Below, piece after piece: positions 1-16,204 of a DNA stretch of 64,000 nucleotides. A program made the translations under genes and the position numbers. A model generated the notes under the pieces. That model was not told the DNA's origin and did no database searches. It saw nothing but the letters and a program-made list of their open reading frames with translations. Position 1 is the stretch's first letter; the number at the start of each line of letters is the position of its first letter. This DNA comes from Pogostemon cablin (lineage: Eukaryota > Streptophyta > Magnoliopsida > Lamiales > Lamiaceae), in the NCBI GenBank assembly GCA_023678885.1, contig CM042972.1:13598501-13662500 (forward strand), read 5' to 3'.

Positions 1-3000
1 TTCATTTTGATGCTCATTTTCTTGCTACAATCAATATTTTCTTTGTTTCGATGCACATTTCCTTCATTTTGATGCTTATTTTCTCGTTACGATCAATATT
101 TTCTTCGTTTCGATGCACATTTCCTTCATTTTAATACTAATTTTCTCGTTACGATCAATATTTCCTTCATTTCGACTAATATTTCCTTCATTTTAATGTT
201 AAATTTCTCGTTACGATCAACATTTCCCTCTTTTTGATGCATATTTTCTTTATTTTTATGCTCATTTTCTAATTACGATCAACATTTCATTTTGTTTCGG
301 TGCATATTTTCTTCAATTGGATGCTCATTTTCTCGTTACAATCAATATTTTCTTCGTTTCGAAGCACATTTCCTTCATTTTTATGCTCATTTGTTCGTTA
401 CGATCAAAATTTTCTTTGTTCTGATGCACATTTCCTTCATTTTGATGCTCATTTTTTCGTTACGATCAATATTTTCTTCATTTCGATGGTTATTTCCTTC
501 ATTTTGATGCTCAATTTCTCTTTACAATCAACATTATCTTCGTTTTGATGCTCATTTTCTCATTAAGATCAATATTTCCTTCATTATGATGCTCATTTTC
601 TCGTTACGATCTACATTTCCGCCGTTTTGATGCATATTTCCTTCATTTTGATGCTCATTTTCTCATTACGATCAACATTTCGTTCAATTTGATGCTCATT
701 TTCTCGTTACGATCAATATTTTCTTCGTTTCAATGCACATTTCCTTCCTTTTGATGCTCATTTTCTCATTACGGTCAACATTTTCTTTATTTTGATGCAC
801 ATTTCTTTCATTTTGATGCTCATTTTCTCGTTACGATCAATATTTCCTTCATTTCGACTCATATTTCCTTCATTTTAATGATAAATTTCTCGTTACGATC
901 AACATTTCCCTCTTTTCGATACATATTTCCTTCATTTTTATTCTCATTTTCTAGTTATGATCAATATTTCCTTCGTTTTGGTGCATATTTCCTAAATTTT
1001 GATGCTTATTTTCTCGTTACGATCAATATGTTCCTCGTTTCGATGTACATTTACTTCATTTTGATGTTCATTTTCTCATTACGATAAACATTTTCTTCGT
1101 TTTGATGCACATTTCCTTCATTTTGATTCTCATTTTCTCGTTACGATCAACATTTTCTTCGTTTCGATGCACATTTCCTTCATTTTGATGCTCATTTTCT
1201 CATTACGATAAATATTTTCTTCGTTTCGATGCACATTTCCTACATTTTATGCTCATTTTCTCGTTACGATCAATATTTACTTCATTTTGACAAATATTTC
1301 CTTCATTTTAGTGCTAAATTTCTCGTTAAGATCAACATTTCCCTTTTTTCGATGCATATTTCCTTCATTTTTATGCTCATTTTCTAGTTACGATCAACAT
1401 TTCCTTCGTTTCGGTGGATATTTCCTTCATTTTGACAGTTATTTTCTCGTTACGATCAACATTTTCTTCATTTCGATGCGCATTTTCTTCATTTTGATGC
1501 TCATTTTCTTGTTAAGACAAACATCGCTTTTGGTTCGATACATATTCCCTTCATTTTGATTCTCATTTTATCGTTATGATCAACATTTCCTTAGTTTCGA
1601 AAAATATTTCTTTCATTTTGATGCTCATTTTCTTGTTACGTTCAGCACTTCCTTCTTTTTTATTCGTATTTCCTTCATTTTGATGCTCAATTTTCTTGAT
1701 ACAATCAACATTTCCTTTGTTTCGATGCTCTTTTCCTTCATTTTGATGATCATTTTTTCGTTACAATCAACAATTATTTCCTATCGATGCATATTTCCTT
1801 AATTTTGATGCTCATTTTCTCAATATGATCTATATTTTCTTCGTTTTGATACATATTACCTTCATTTTGATGCTCATTTTCTCATTATGATTAACATTCC
1901 TTAGTTTCGATTCATATTTCCTTCATTTTGATGCTCATTTTCTCATTACGATCAATATTTCCTTCATTTCGATGCATATTTCCTTTATTTTTATGCTCAT
2001 TTTCTCGTTACAATCAATATTTTCTTCGTTTCGATGCACATTTCCTTCATTTTGACGCTAATTTTCTCATTACTATAAATATTTTATTCATTTCGATGAA
2101 CATTTCCTTCATTTTGATGTCTATTTTCTCGTTATGATCAATATTTTTATCGTTTTGATGCTCATTTCCTTTATTTTAATGCTCATTTTCTCTTTACGAT
2201 CAATATTTTCTTTGTTTCGATGCACATTTCCTTCATTTTGATGCTTATTTTCTCGTTACGATCAATATTTACTTCATTTCAATGCAAATTTTCTATATCT
2301 TGATGCTCATTTTCTCGTTACGATCAGCATTTCCTTCGTTTTGATGTTCATTTCCTCCATTTTGATGAGCATTTTCTCGTTACGATCAACAATTATTTTT
2401 TATCGATGTATATTTCCTTCATTCTGATGCTCATTTTCTCGTTATAATCTACATTTTCTTCGTTTCGATGCATATTTCCTTCATTTTGATGCTCATTTTC
2501 TCATTACGATCAATATTTTCTTCGTTTTGATACATATTTCCTTCATTTTGACGATCCTTTTCTTGTTACGATCAATATTTTCTTCGTTTCGATTCATATT
2601 TCCTTCATTTTGATGCTCATTTTCTCGTTACAATCAACATTTCCTTTGTTTCGATGCATATTTCCTTCACTTTGATTCTCATTTTCTCGTTACGATGTAC
2701 ATTTCCTTCATTTTGACTCATATTTCCTTCATTTTAATGCTAAATTTCTCGTTACGATCAATATTTCCCTCTTTTCGATGCATATTTCCTTCATTTTTAT
2801 GCTCATTTTCTAGTTACGATCAACATTTCCTTCATTTCGGTTCATATTTCCTACATTTTGATGCTCATTTTCTAGTTATGATTTACTTTTCATTCGTTTC
2901 GATGCATATTTTTATCATTTTGATGCTCATTTTCTCGTTACGATCTCCATTCCCTTCTTTTTGATGCGTAATTCCTTCATTTTGATACTCATTTTCTTAG

Positions 3001-4050
3001 ATTTGATGCACATTTACTTCATTTTGATGCTAATTTTCTCATTACGATCAACATTTTATTCGTTTCGATGCACATTTCCTTCATTTTGATGCTTATTTTC
3101 TCGTTACGATCAATATTTTCATCGTTTCGATGCGCATTTCCTTCATTTTAATGCTCATTTTCTCGTTACGATCAATATTTTCTTCGTTTCTATGCACATT
3201 TCCTTCATTTTGATGCTCATTTTCTTGTACGATCAATATTTCCTTCAATTCGATGCAAATTTCCTTTATCTTGATGCTCATTTTCTCGTTACGATCAACA
3301 TTTCCTTCGTTTTGATGGTCATTTCCTCCATTTTGATGAACATTTTCTCGTTACGATCAACAATTATTTCCTATCGATGCATATTTCCTTCATTCTGATG
3401 CTCATTTTCTTGTTACGATCTACATTTCCTTCGTTTCGATGCATATTTCCTTTATATTGATGCTCATTTTCTAATTACGATGAACATTTACTTCGTTTCA
3501 AAACTTATTTCCTTTATTTTTGACGATCATTTTCTCGTTACGATCAATATTTTCTTCATTTTGATGCACTTTTCCTTCATTTTGATGCTCATTTTCTCGT
3601 CACGATCAATATTTTCTTCTTTTCAATGCACATTTGCTTCATTTTGATGGTTATTTTCTCATTACGATCTATATTTTGTTAGTTTCGATGCTTGCTTCCT
3701 TCATTTTGATGCTCATTTTCTCGTTATGATCAACGTTATCTTCTTTTCGATTCATATTTCCTTCATTTTGATGCTCATTTTCTCGTTATGATCAGTATTT
3801 CCTTCATTCTGATTCTTATTTTCTTGTTACGATCTACATTTCCTTCGTTTCAATTCATATTTCCTTCATTTTGATGCTCATTTTCTCATTACGAACAACA
3901 TTTCCTTCGTTTTGATGATCATTTTCTCATTACAATCAATATTTTTCTCGTTATGATCAATATTTTCTTCATTTCGATGCACATTACCTTCATTTTGATG
4001 CTCATTTTCTCATTACGATCAATATTTTCTTCGTTTTGATGCACATTTCC
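1..4050 (+). repeat. 4.05-kb HOR copy 1
   Basis: First copy in the window. The unit boundary is arbitrary and set by the window start, at the variant containing CTTGCTACAATCAATA. It differs from copy 2 by scattered substitutions, for example CAATTGGATG near 316 where copies 2-5 have CAATTTGATG, and TTGATGCTC near 458 where the others have TTGAAGCTC. Confidence 0.9.
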
Positions 4051-7000
4051 TTCATTTTGATGCTCATTTTCTTGCTACAATCAATATTTTCTTTGTTTCG
4101 ATGCACATTTCCTTCATTTTGATGCTTATTTTCTCGTTACGATCAATATTTTCTTCGTTTCGATGCACATTTCCTTCATTTTAATACTAATTTTCTCGTT
4201 ACGATCAATATTTCCTTCATTTCGACTAATATTTCCTTCATTTTAATGTTAAATTTCTCGTTACGATCAACATTTCCCTCTTTTTGATGCATATTTTCTT
4301 TATTTTTATGCTCATTTTCTAATTACGATCAACATTTCATTTTGTTTCGGTGCATATTTTCTTCAATTTGATGCTCATTTTCTCGTTACAATCAACATTT
4401 TCTTCGTTTCGAAGCACATTTCCTTCATTTTTATGCTCATTTGTTCGTTACGATCAACATTTTCTTTGTTCTGATGCACATTTCCTTCATTTTGAAGCTC
4501 ATTTTTTCGTTACGATCAATATTTTCTTCATTTCGATGGTTATTTCCTTCATTTTGATGCTCAATTTCTCTTTACAATCAACATTATCTTCGTTTTGATG
4601 CTCATTTTCTCATTAAGATCAATATTTCCTTCATTATGATGCTCATTTTCTCGTTACGATCTACATTTCCGTCGTTTTGATGCATATTTCTTTCATTTTG
4701 ATGCTCATTTTCTCATTACGATCAACATTTCGTTCAATTTGATGCTCATTTTCTCGTTACGATCAATATTTTCTTCGTTTCAATGCACATTTCCTTCCTT
4801 TTGATGCTCATTTTCTCATTACGGTCAACATTTTCTTTATTTTGATGCACATTTCTTTCATTTTGATGCTCATTTTCTTGTTACGATCAATATTTCATTC
4901 ATTTCGACTCATATTTCCTTCATTTTAATGCTAAATTTCTCGTTACGATCAACATTTCCCTCTTTTCGATACATATTTCCTTCATTTTTATGCTCATTTT
5001 CTAGTTATGATCAATATTTCCTTCGTTTTGGTGCATATTTCCTAAATTTTGATGCTTATTTTCTCATTACGATCAATATGTTCCTCGTTTCGATGTACAT
5101 TTCCTTCATTTTGATGTTCATTTTCTCATTACGATAAACATTTACTTCGTTTTCATGCACATTTCCTTCATTTTGATTCTCATTTTCTCGTTACGATCAA
5201 CATTTTCTTCGTTTCGATGCACATTTCATTCATTTTGATGCTCATTTTCTCATTACGATAAATATTTTTTTTGTTTCGATGCACATTTCCTACATTTTAT
5301 GCTCATTTTCTCGTTACGATCAATATTTACTTCGTTTTGACAAATATTTCCTTCATTTTAGTGCTAAATTTCTCGTTAAGATCAACATTTCCCTTTTTTC
5401 GATGCATATTTCCTTCATTTTTATGCTCATTTTCTAGTTACGATCAACATTTCCTTCGTTTCGGTGGATATTTCCTTCATTTTGACAGTTATTTTCTCGT
5501 TACGATCAACATTTTCTTCATTTCGATGCACATTTTCTTCATTTTGATGCTCATTTTCTTGTTAAGACAAACATCGCTTTTGGTTCGATACATATTCCCT
5601 TCATTTTGATTCTCATTTTATCGTTATGATCAACATTTCCTTAGTTTCGAAAAATATTTCTTTCATTTTGATGCTCATTTTCTTGTTACGTTCAGCACTT
5701 CCTTCTTTTTTATTCGTATTTCCTTCATTTTGATGCTCAATTTTCTTGATACAATCAACATTTCCTTTGTTTCGATGCTCTTTTCCTTCATTTTGATGAT
5801 CATTTTTTCGTTACAATCAACAATTATTTCCTATCGATGCATATTTCCTTAATTTTGATGCTCATTTTCTCAATATGATCTATATTTTCTTCGTTTTGAT
5901 ACATATTACCTTCATTTTGATGCTCATTTTCTCATTATGATTAACATTCCTTAGTTTCGATTCATATTTCCTTCATTTTGATGCTCATTTTCTCATTACG
6001 ATCAATATTTCCTTCATTTCGATGCATATTTCCTTTATTTTTATGCTCATTTTCTCGTTACAATCAATATTTTCTTCGTTTCGATGCACATTTCCTTCAT
6101 TTTGACGCTAATTTTCTCATTACTATAAATATTTTATTCATTTCGATGAACATTTCCTTCATTTTGATGTCTATTTTCTCGTTATGATCAATATTTTTAT
6201 CGTTTTGATGCTCATTTCCTTTATTTTAATGCTCATTTTCTCTTTACGATCAATATTTTCTTTGTTTCGATGCACATTTCCTTCATTTTGATGCTTATTT
6301 TCTCGTTACGATCAATATTTACTTCATTTCAATGCAAATTTTCTATATCTTGATGCTCATTTTCTCGTTACGATCAGCATTTCCTTCGTTTTGATGTTCA
6401 TTTCCTCCATTTTGATGAGCATTTTCTCGTTATGATCAACAATTATTTTTTATCGATGTATATTTCCTTCATTCTGATGCTCATTTTCTCGTTATAATCT
6501 ACATTTTCTTCGTTTCGATGCATATTTCCTTCATTTTGATGCTCATTTTCTCATTACGATCAATATTTTCTTCGTTTTGATACATATTTCCTTCATTTTG
6601 ACGATCCTTTTCTTGTTACGATCAATATTTTCTTCGTTTCGATTCATATTTCCTTCATTTTGATGCTCATTTTCTCGTTACAATCAACATTTCCTTTGTT
6701 TCGATGCATATTTCCTTCACTTTGATTCTCATTTTCTCGTTACGATCTACATTTCCTTCATTTTGACTCATATTTCCTTCATTTTAATGCTAAATTTCTC
6801 GTTACGATCAATATTTCCCTCTTTTCGATGCATATTTCCTTCATTTTTATGCTCATTTTCTAGTTACGATCAACATTTCCTTCATTTCGGTTCATATTTC
6901 CTACATTTTGATGCTCATTTTCTAGTTATGATTTACTTTTCATTCGTTTCGATGCATATTTTTATCATTTTGATGCTCATTTTCTCGTTACGATCTCCAT

Positions 7001-8101
7001 TCCCTTCTTTTTGATGCGTAATTCCTTCATTTTGATACTCATTTTCTTAGATTTGATGCACATTTACTTCATTTTGATGCTAATTTTCTCATTACGATCA
7101 ACATTTTATTCGTTTCGATGCACATTTCCTTCATTTTGATGCTTATTTTCTCGTTACGATCAATATTTTCATCGTTTCGATGCGCATTTCCTTCATTTTA
7201 ATGCTCATTTTCTCGTTACGATCAATATTTTCTTCGTTTCTATGCACATTTCCTTCATTTTGATGCTCATTTTCTTGTTACGATCAATATTTCCTTCAAT
7301 TCGATGCAAATTTCCTTTATCTTGATGCTCATTTTCTCGTTACGATCAACATTTCCTTCATTTTGATGGTCATTTCCTCCATTTTGATGAACATTTTCTC
7401 GTTACGATCAACAATTATTTCCTATCGATGCATATTTCCTTCATTCTGATGCTCATTTTCTTGTTACGATCTACATTTCCTTCGTTTCGATGCATATTTC
7501 CTTTATTTTGATGCTCATTTTCTAATTACGATGAACATTTACTTCGTTTCAAAACTTATTTCCTTTATTTTTGACGATCATTTTCTCGTTACGATCAATA
7601 TTTTCTTCATTTTGATGCACTTTTCCTTCATTTTGATGCTCATTTTCTCGTCACGATCAATATTTTCTTCTTTTCAATGCACATTTGCTTCATTTTGATG
7701 GTTATTTTCTCATTACGATCTATATTTTGTTAGTTTCGATGCTTGCTTCCTTCATTTTGATGCTCATTTTCTCGTTATGATCAACATTATCTTCTTTTCG
7801 ATTCATATTTCCTTCATTTTGATGCTCATTTTCTCGTTATGATCAGTATTTCCTTCATTCTGATTCTTATTTTCTTGTTACGATCTACATTTCCTTCGTT
7901 TCAATTCATATTTCCTTCATTTTGATGCTCATTTTCTCATTACGAACAACATTTCCTTCGTTTTGATGATCATTTTCTCATTACAATCAATATTTTTCTC
8001 GTTATGATCAATATTTTCTTCATTTCGATGCACATTACCTTCATTTTGATGCTCATTTTCTCATTACGATCAATATTTTCTTCGTTTTGATGCACATTTC
8101 C
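4051..8101 (+). repeat. 4.05-kb HOR copy 2
   Basis: Begins with the same word as position 1 and is nearly identical to copy 1 throughout. It is one base longer, partly because CTTGTACG near 3226 in copy 1 is CTTGTTACG here. It shares the CCTACATTTTATGC variant near 5288 with copies 1 and 3. Confidence 0.9.
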
Positions 8102-11100
8102 TTCATTTTGATGCTCATTTTCTTGCTACAATCAATATTTTCTTTGTTTCGATGCACATTTCCTTCATTTTGATGCTTATTTTCTCGTTACGATCAATAT
8201 TTTCTTCGTTTCGATGCACATTTCCTTCATTTTAATACTAATTTTCTCGTTACGATCAATATTTCCTTCATTTCGACTAATATTTCCTTCATTTTAATGT
8301 TAAATTTCTCGTTACGATCAACATTTCCCTCTTTTTGATGCATATTTTCTTTATTTTTATGCTCATTTTCTAATTACGATCAACATTTCATTTTGTTTCG
8401 GTGCATATTTTCTTCAATTTGATGCTCATTTTCTCGTTACAATCAACATTTTCTTCGTTTCGAAGCACATTTCCTTCATTTTTATGCTTATTTGTTCGTT
8501 ACGATCAACATTTTCTTTGTTCTTATGCACATTTCCTTCATTTTGAAGCTCATTTTTTCGTTACGATCAATATTTTCTTCATTTCGATGGTTATTTCCTT
8601 CATTTTGATGCTCAATTTCTCTTTACAATCAACATTATCTTCGTTTTGATGCTCATTTTCTCATTAAGATCAATATTTCCTTCATTATGATGCTCATTTT
8701 CCCGTTACGATCTACATTTCCGTCGTTTTGATGCATATTTCTTTCATTTTGATGCTCATTTTCTCATTACGATCAACATTTCGTTCAATTTGATGCTCAT
8801 TTTCTCGTTACGATCAATATTTTCTTCGTTTCAATGCACATTTCCTTCCTTTTGATGCTCATTTTCTCATTACGGTCAACATTTTCTTTATTTTGATGCA
8901 CATTTCTTTCATTTTGATGCTCATTTTCTCGTTACGATCAATATTTCATTCATTTCGACTCATATTTCCTTCATTTTAATGCTAAATTTCTCGTTACGAT
9001 CAACATTTCCCTCTTTTCGATACATATTTCCTTCATTTTTATGCTCATTTTCTAGTTATGATCAATATTTCCTTCGTTTTGGTGCATATTTCCTAAATTT
9101 TGATGCTTATTTTCTCGTTACGATCAATATGTTCCTCGTTTCGATGTACATTTCCTTCATTTTGATGTTCATTTTCTCATTACGATAAACATTTACTTCG
9201 TTTTCATGCACATTTCCTTCATTTTGATTCTCATTTTCTCGTTACGATCAACATTTTCTTCGTTTCGATGCACATTTCATTCATTTTGATGCTCATTTTC
9301 TCATTACGATAAATATTTTTTTTGTTTCGATGCACATTTCCTACATTTTATGCTCATTTTCTCGTTACGATCAATATTTACTTCGTTTTGACAAATATTT
9401 CCTTCATTTTAGTGCTAAATTTCTCGTTAAGATCAACATTTCCCTTTTTTCGATGCATATTTCCTTCATTTTTATGCTCATTTTCTAGTTACGATCAACA
9501 TTTCCTTCGTTTCGGTGGATATTTCCTTCATTTTGACAGTTATTTTCTCGTTACGATCAACATTTTCTTCATTTCGATGCACATTTTCTTCATTTTGATG
9601 CTCATTTTCTTGTTAAGACAAACATCGCTTTTGGTTCGATACATATTCCCTTCATTTTGATTCTCATTTTATCGTTATGATCAACATTTCCTTAGTTTCG
9701 AAAAATATTTCTTTCATTTTGATGCTCATTTTCTTGTTACGTTCAGCACTTCCTTCTTTTTTATTCGTATTTCCTTCATTTTGATGCTCAATTTTCTTGA
9801 TACAATCAACATTTCCTTTGTTTCGATGCTCTTTTCCTTCATTTTGATGATCATTTTTTCGTTACAATCAACAATTATTTCCTATCGATGCATATTTCCT
9901 TAATTTTGATGCTCATTTTCTCAATATGATCTATATTTTCTTCGTTTAGATACATATTACCTTCATTTTGATGCTCATTTTCTCATTATGATTAACATTC
10001 CTTAGTTTCGAATCATATTTCCTTCATTTTGATGCTCATTTTCTCATTACGATCAATATTTCCTTCATTTCGATGCATATTTCCTTTATTTTTATGCTCA
10101 TTTTCTCGTTACAATCAATATTTTCTTCGTTTCGATGCACATTTCCTTCATTTTGACGCTAATTTTCTCATTACTATAAATATTTTATTCATTTCGATGA
10201 ACATTTCCTTCATTTTGATGTCTATTTTCTCGTTATGATCAATATTTTTATCGTTTTGATGCTCATTTCCTTTATTTTAATGCTCATTTTCTCTTTACGA
10301 TCAATATTTTCTTTGTTTCGATGCACATTTCCTTCATTTTGATGCTTATTTTCTCGTTACGATCAATATTTACTTCATTTCAATGCAAATTTTCTATATC
10401 TTGATGCTCATTTTCTCGTTACGATCAGCATTTCCTTCGTTTTGATGTTCATTTCCTCCATTTTGATGAGCATTTTCTCGTTATGATCAACAATTATTTT
10501 TTATCGATGTATATTTCCTTCATTCTGATGCTCATTTTCTCGTTATAATCTACATTTTCTTCGTTTCGATGCATATTTCCTTCATTTTGATGCTCATTTT
10601 CTCATTACGATCAATATTTTCTTCGTTTTGATACATATTTCCTTCATTTTGACGATCCTTTTCTTGTTACGATCAATATTTTCTTCGTTTCGATTCATAT
10701 TTCCTTCATTTTGATGCTCATTTTCTCGTTACAATCAACATTTCCTTTGTTTCGATGCATATTTCCTTCACTTTGATTCTCATTTTCTCGTTACGATCTA
10801 CATTTCCTTCATTTTGACTCATATTTCCTTCATTTTAATGCTAAATTTCTCGTTACGATCAATATTTCCCTCTTTTCGATGCATATTTCCTTCATTTTTA
10901 TGCTCATTTTCTAGTTACGATCAACATTTCCTTCATTTCGGTTCATATTTCCTACATTTTGATGCTCATTTTCTAGTTATGATTTACTTTTCATTCGTTT
11001 CGATGCATATTTTTATCATTTTGATGCTCATTTTCTCGTTACGATCTCCATTCCCTTCTTTTTGATGCGTAATTCCTTCATTTTGATACTCATTTTCTTA

Positions 11101-12152
11101 GATTTGATGCACATTTACTTCATTTTGATGCTAATTTTCTCATTACGATCAACATTTTATTCGTTTCGATGCACATTTCCTTCATTTTGATGCTTATTTT
11201 CTCGTTACGATCAATATTTTCATCGTTTCGATGCGCATTTCCTTCATTTTAATGCTCATTTTCTCGTTACGATCAATATTTTCTTCGTTTCTATGCACAT
11301 TTCCTTCATTTTGATGCTCATTTTCTTGTTACGATCAATATTTCCTTCAATTCGATGCAAATTTCCTTTATCTTGATGCTCATTTTCTCGTTACGATCAA
11401 CATTTCCTTCATTTTGATGGTCATTTCCTCCATTTTGATGAACATTTTCTCGTTACGATCAACAATTATTTCCTATCGATGCATATTTCCTTCATTCTGA
11501 TGCTCATTTTCTTGTTACGATCTACATTTCCTTCGTTTCGATGCATATTTCCTTTATTTTGATGCTCATTTTCTAATTACGATGAACATTTACTTCGTTT
11601 CAAAACTTATTTCCTTTATTTTTGACGATCATTTTCTCGTTACGATCAATATTTTCTTCATTTTGATGCACTTTTCCTTCATTTTGATGCTCATTTTCTC
11701 GTCACGATCAATATTTTCTTCTTTTCAATGCACATTTGCTTCATTTTGATGGTTATTTTCTCATTACGATCTATATTTTGTTAGTTTCGATGCTTGCTTC
11801 CTTCATTTTGATGCTCATTTTCTCGTTATGATCAACATTATCTTCTTTTCGATTCATATTTCCTTCATTTTGATGCTCATTTTCTCGTTATGATCAGTAT
11901 TTCCTTCATTCTGATTCTTATTTTCTTGTTACGATCTACATTTCCTTCGTTTCAATTCATATTTCCTTCATTTTGATGCTCATTTTCTCATTACGAACAA
12001 CATTTCCTTCGTTTTGATGATCATTTTCTCATTACAATCAATATTTTTCTCGTTATGATCAATATTTTCTTCATTTCGATGCACATTACCTTCATTTTGA
12101 TGCTCATTTTCTCATTACGATCAATATTTTCTTCGTTTTGATGCACATTTCC
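8102..12152 (+). repeat. 4.05-kb HOR copy 3
   Basis: Near-identical to copies 2 and 4. It shares private variants with copy 4 (GCTTATTTGTTCG near 8487 and GTTCTTATGCAC near 8520), but has the CCTACATTTTATGC variant of copies 1 and 2 near 9339. Confidence 0.9.
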
Positions 12153-15100
12153 TTCATTTTGATGCTCATTTTCTTGCTACAATCAATATTTTCTTTGTTT
12201 CGATGCACATTTCCTTCATTTTGATGCTTATTTTCTCGTTACGATCAATATTTTCTTCGTTTCGATGCACATTTCCTTCATTTTAATACTAATTTTCTCG
12301 TTACGATCAATATTTCCTTCATTTCGACTAATATTTCCTTCATTTTAATGTTAAATTTCTCGTTACGATCAACATTTCCCTCTTTTTGATGCATATTTTC
12401 TTTATTTTTATGCTCATTTTCTAATTACGATCAACATTTCATTTTGTTTCGGTGCATATTTTCTTCAATTTGATGCTCATTTTCTCGTTACAATCAACAT
12501 TTTCTTCGTTTCGAAGCACATTTCCTTCATTTTTATGCTTATTTGTTCGTTACGATCAACATTTTCTTTGTTCTTATGCACATTTCCTTCATTTTGAAGC
12601 TCATTTTTTCGTTACGATCAATATTTTCTTCATTTCGATGGTTATTTCCTTCATTTTGATGCTCAATTTCTCTTTACAATCAACATTATCTTCGTTTTGA
12701 TGCTCATTTTCTCATTAAGATCAATATTTCCTTCATTATGATGCTCATTTTCTCGTTACGATCTACATTTCCGTCGTTTTGATGCATATTTCTTTCATTT
12801 TGATGCTCATTTTCTCATTACGATCAACATTTCGTTCAATTTGATGCTCATTTTCTCGTTACGATCAATATTTTCTTCGTTTCAATGCACATTTCCTTCC
12901 TTTTGATGCTCATTTTCTCATTACGGTCAACATTTTCTTTATTTTGATGCACATTTCTTTCATTTTGATGCTCATTTTCTCGTTACGATCAATATTTCAT
13001 TCATTTCGACTCATATTTCCTTCATTTTAATGCTAAATTTCTCGTTACGATCAACATTTCCCTCTTTTCGATACATATTTCCTTCATTTTTATGCTCATT
13101 TTCTAGTTATGATCAATATTTCCTTCGTTTTGGTGCATATTTCCTAAATTTTGATGCTTATTTTCTCGTTACGATCAATATGTTCCTCGTTTCGATGTAC
13201 ATTTCCTTCATTTTGATGTTCATTTTCTCATTACGATAAACATTTACTTCGTTTTCATGCACATTTCCTTCATTTTGATTCTCATTTTCTCGTTACGATC
13301 AACATTTTCTTCGTTTCGATGCACATTTCATTCATTTTGATGCTCATTTTCTCATTACGATAAATATTTTTTTTGTTTCGATGCACATTTCCTTCATTTT
13401 TATGCTCATTTTCTCGTTACGATCAATATTTACTTCGTTTTGACAAATATTTCCTTCATTTTAGTGCTAAATTTCTCGTTAACATCAACATTTCCCTCTT
13501 TTCGATGCATATTTCCTTCATTTTTATGCTCATTTTCTAGTTACGATCAACATTTCCTTCGTTTCGGTGGATATTTCCTTCATTTTGACAGTTATTTTCT
13601 CGTTACGATCAACATTTTCTTCATTTCGATGCACATTTCCTTCATTTTGATGCTCATTTTCTCGTTAAGACAAACATCGCTTTTGGTTCGATACATATTC
13701 CCTTCATTTTGATTCTCATTTTCTCGTTATGATCAACATTTCCTTAGTTTCGAAAAATATTTCTTTCATTTTGATGCTCATTTTCTTGTTACGTTCAGCA
13801 CTTCCTTCTTTTTTATTCGTATTTCCTTCATTTTGATGCTCAATTTTCTTGATACAATCAACATTTCCTTTGTTTCGATGCTCTTTTCCTTCATTTTGAT
13901 GATCATTTTTTCGTTACAATCAACAATTATTTCCTATCGATGCATATTTCCTTAATTTTGATGCTCATTTTCTCAATATGATCTATATTTTCTTCGTTTT
14001 GATACATATTACCTTCATTTTGATGCTCATTTTCTCATTATGATTAACATTCCTTAGTTTCGATTCATATTTCCTTCATTTTGATGCTCATTTTCTCATT
14101 ACGATCAATATTTCCTTCATTTCGATGCATATTTCCTTTATTTTTATGCTCATTTTCTCGTTACAATCAATATTTTCTTCGTTTCGATGCACATTTCCTT
14201 CATTTTGACGCTAATTTTCTCATTACTATAAATATTTTATTCATTTCGATGAACATTTCCTTCATTTTGATGTCTATTTTCTCGTTATGATCAATATTTT
14301 TATCGTTTTGATGCTCATTTCCTTTATTTTAATGCTCATTTTCTCTTTACGATCAATATTTTCTTTGTTTTGATGCACATTTCCTTCATTTTGATGCTTA
14401 TTTTCTCGTTACGATCAATATTTACTTCATTTCAATGCAAATTTTCTATATCTTGATGCTCATTTTCTCGTTACGATCAGCATTTCCTTCGTTTTGATGT
14501 TCATTTCCTCCATTTTGATGAGCATTTTCTCGTTACGATCAACAATTATTTTTTATCGATGTGTATTTCCTTCATTCTGATGCTCATTTTCTCGTTATAA
14601 TCTACATTTTCTTCGTTTCGATGCATATTTCCTTCATTTTGATGCTCATTTTCTCATTACGATCAATATTTTCTTCGTTTTGATACATATTTCCTTCATT
14701 TTGACGATCCTTTTCTTGTTACGATCAATATTTTCTTCGTTTCGATTCATATTTCCTTCATTTTGATGCTCATTTTCTCGTTACAATCAACATTTCCTTT
14801 GTTTCGATGCATATTTCCTTCACTTTGATTCTCATTTTCTCGTTACGATCTACATTTCCTTTGTTTTGACTCATATTTCCTTCATTTTAATGCTAAATTT
14901 CTCGTTACGATCAATATTTCCCTCTTTTCGATGCATATTTCCTTCATTTTTATGCTCATTTTCTAGTTACGATCAACATTTCCTTCATTTCGGTTCATAT
15001 TTCCTACATTTTGATGCTCATTTTCTAGTTATGATTTACTTTTCATTCGTTTCGATGCATATTTTTATCATTTTGATGCTCATTTTCTCGTTACGATCTC

Positions 15101-16204
15101 CATTCCCTTCTTTTTGATGCGTAATTCCTTCATTTTGATACTCATTTTCTTAGATTTGATGCACATTTACTTCATTTTGATGCTAATTTTCTCATTACGA
15201 TCAACATTTTATTCGTTTCGATGCACATTTCCTTCATTTTGATGCTTATTTTCTCGTTACGATCAATATTTTCATCGTTTCGATGCGCATTTCCTTCATT
15301 TTAATGCTCATTTTCTCGTTACGATCAATATTTTCTTCGTTTCTATGCACATTTCCTTCATTTTGATGCTCATTTTCTTGTTACGATCAATATTTCCTTC
15401 AATTCGATGCAAATTTCCTTTATCTTGATGCTCATTTTCTCGTTACGATCAACATTTCCTTCGTTTTGATGGTCATTTCCTCCATTTTGATGAACATTTT
15501 CTCGTTACGATCAACAATTATTTCCTATCGATGCATATTTCCTTCATTCTGATGCTCATTTTCTTGTTACGATCTACATTTCCTTCGTTTCGATGCATAT
15601 TTCCTTTATTTTGATGCTCATTTTCTAATTACGATGAACATTTACTTCGTTTCAAAACTTATTTCCTTTATTTTTGACGATCATTTTCTCGTTACGATCA
15701 ATATTTTCTTCATTTTGATGCACTTTTCCTTCATTTTGATGCTCATTTTCTCGTCACGATCAATATTTTCTTCTTTTCAATGCACATTTGCTTCATTTTG
15801 ATGGTTATTTTCTCATTACGATCTATATTTTGTTAGTTTCGATGCTTGCTTCCTTCATTTTGATGCTCATTTTCTCGTTATGATCAACATTATCTTCTTT
15901 TCGATTCATATTTCCTTCATTTTGATGCTCATTTTCTCGTTATGATCAGTATTTCCTTCATTCTGATTCTTATTTTCTTGTTACGATCTACATTTCCTTC
16001 GTTTCAATTCATATTTCCTTCATTTTGATGCTCATTTTCTCATTACGAACAACATTTCCTTCGTTTTGATGATCATTTTCTCATTACAATCAATATTTTT
16101 CTCGTTATGATCAATATTTTCTTCATTTCGATGCACATTACCTTCATTTTGATGCTCATTTTCTCATTACGATCAATATTTTCTTCGTTTTGATGCACAT
16201 TTCC
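12153..16204 (+). repeat. 4.05-kb HOR copy 4
   Basis: Shares left-part variants with copy 3 (GTTCTTATGCAC near 12571), but carries CCTTCATTTTTATGC near 13389 and GTTAACATCAACA near 13480, which match copy 5 and not copies 1-3. This makes it a mosaic. Confidence 0.9.
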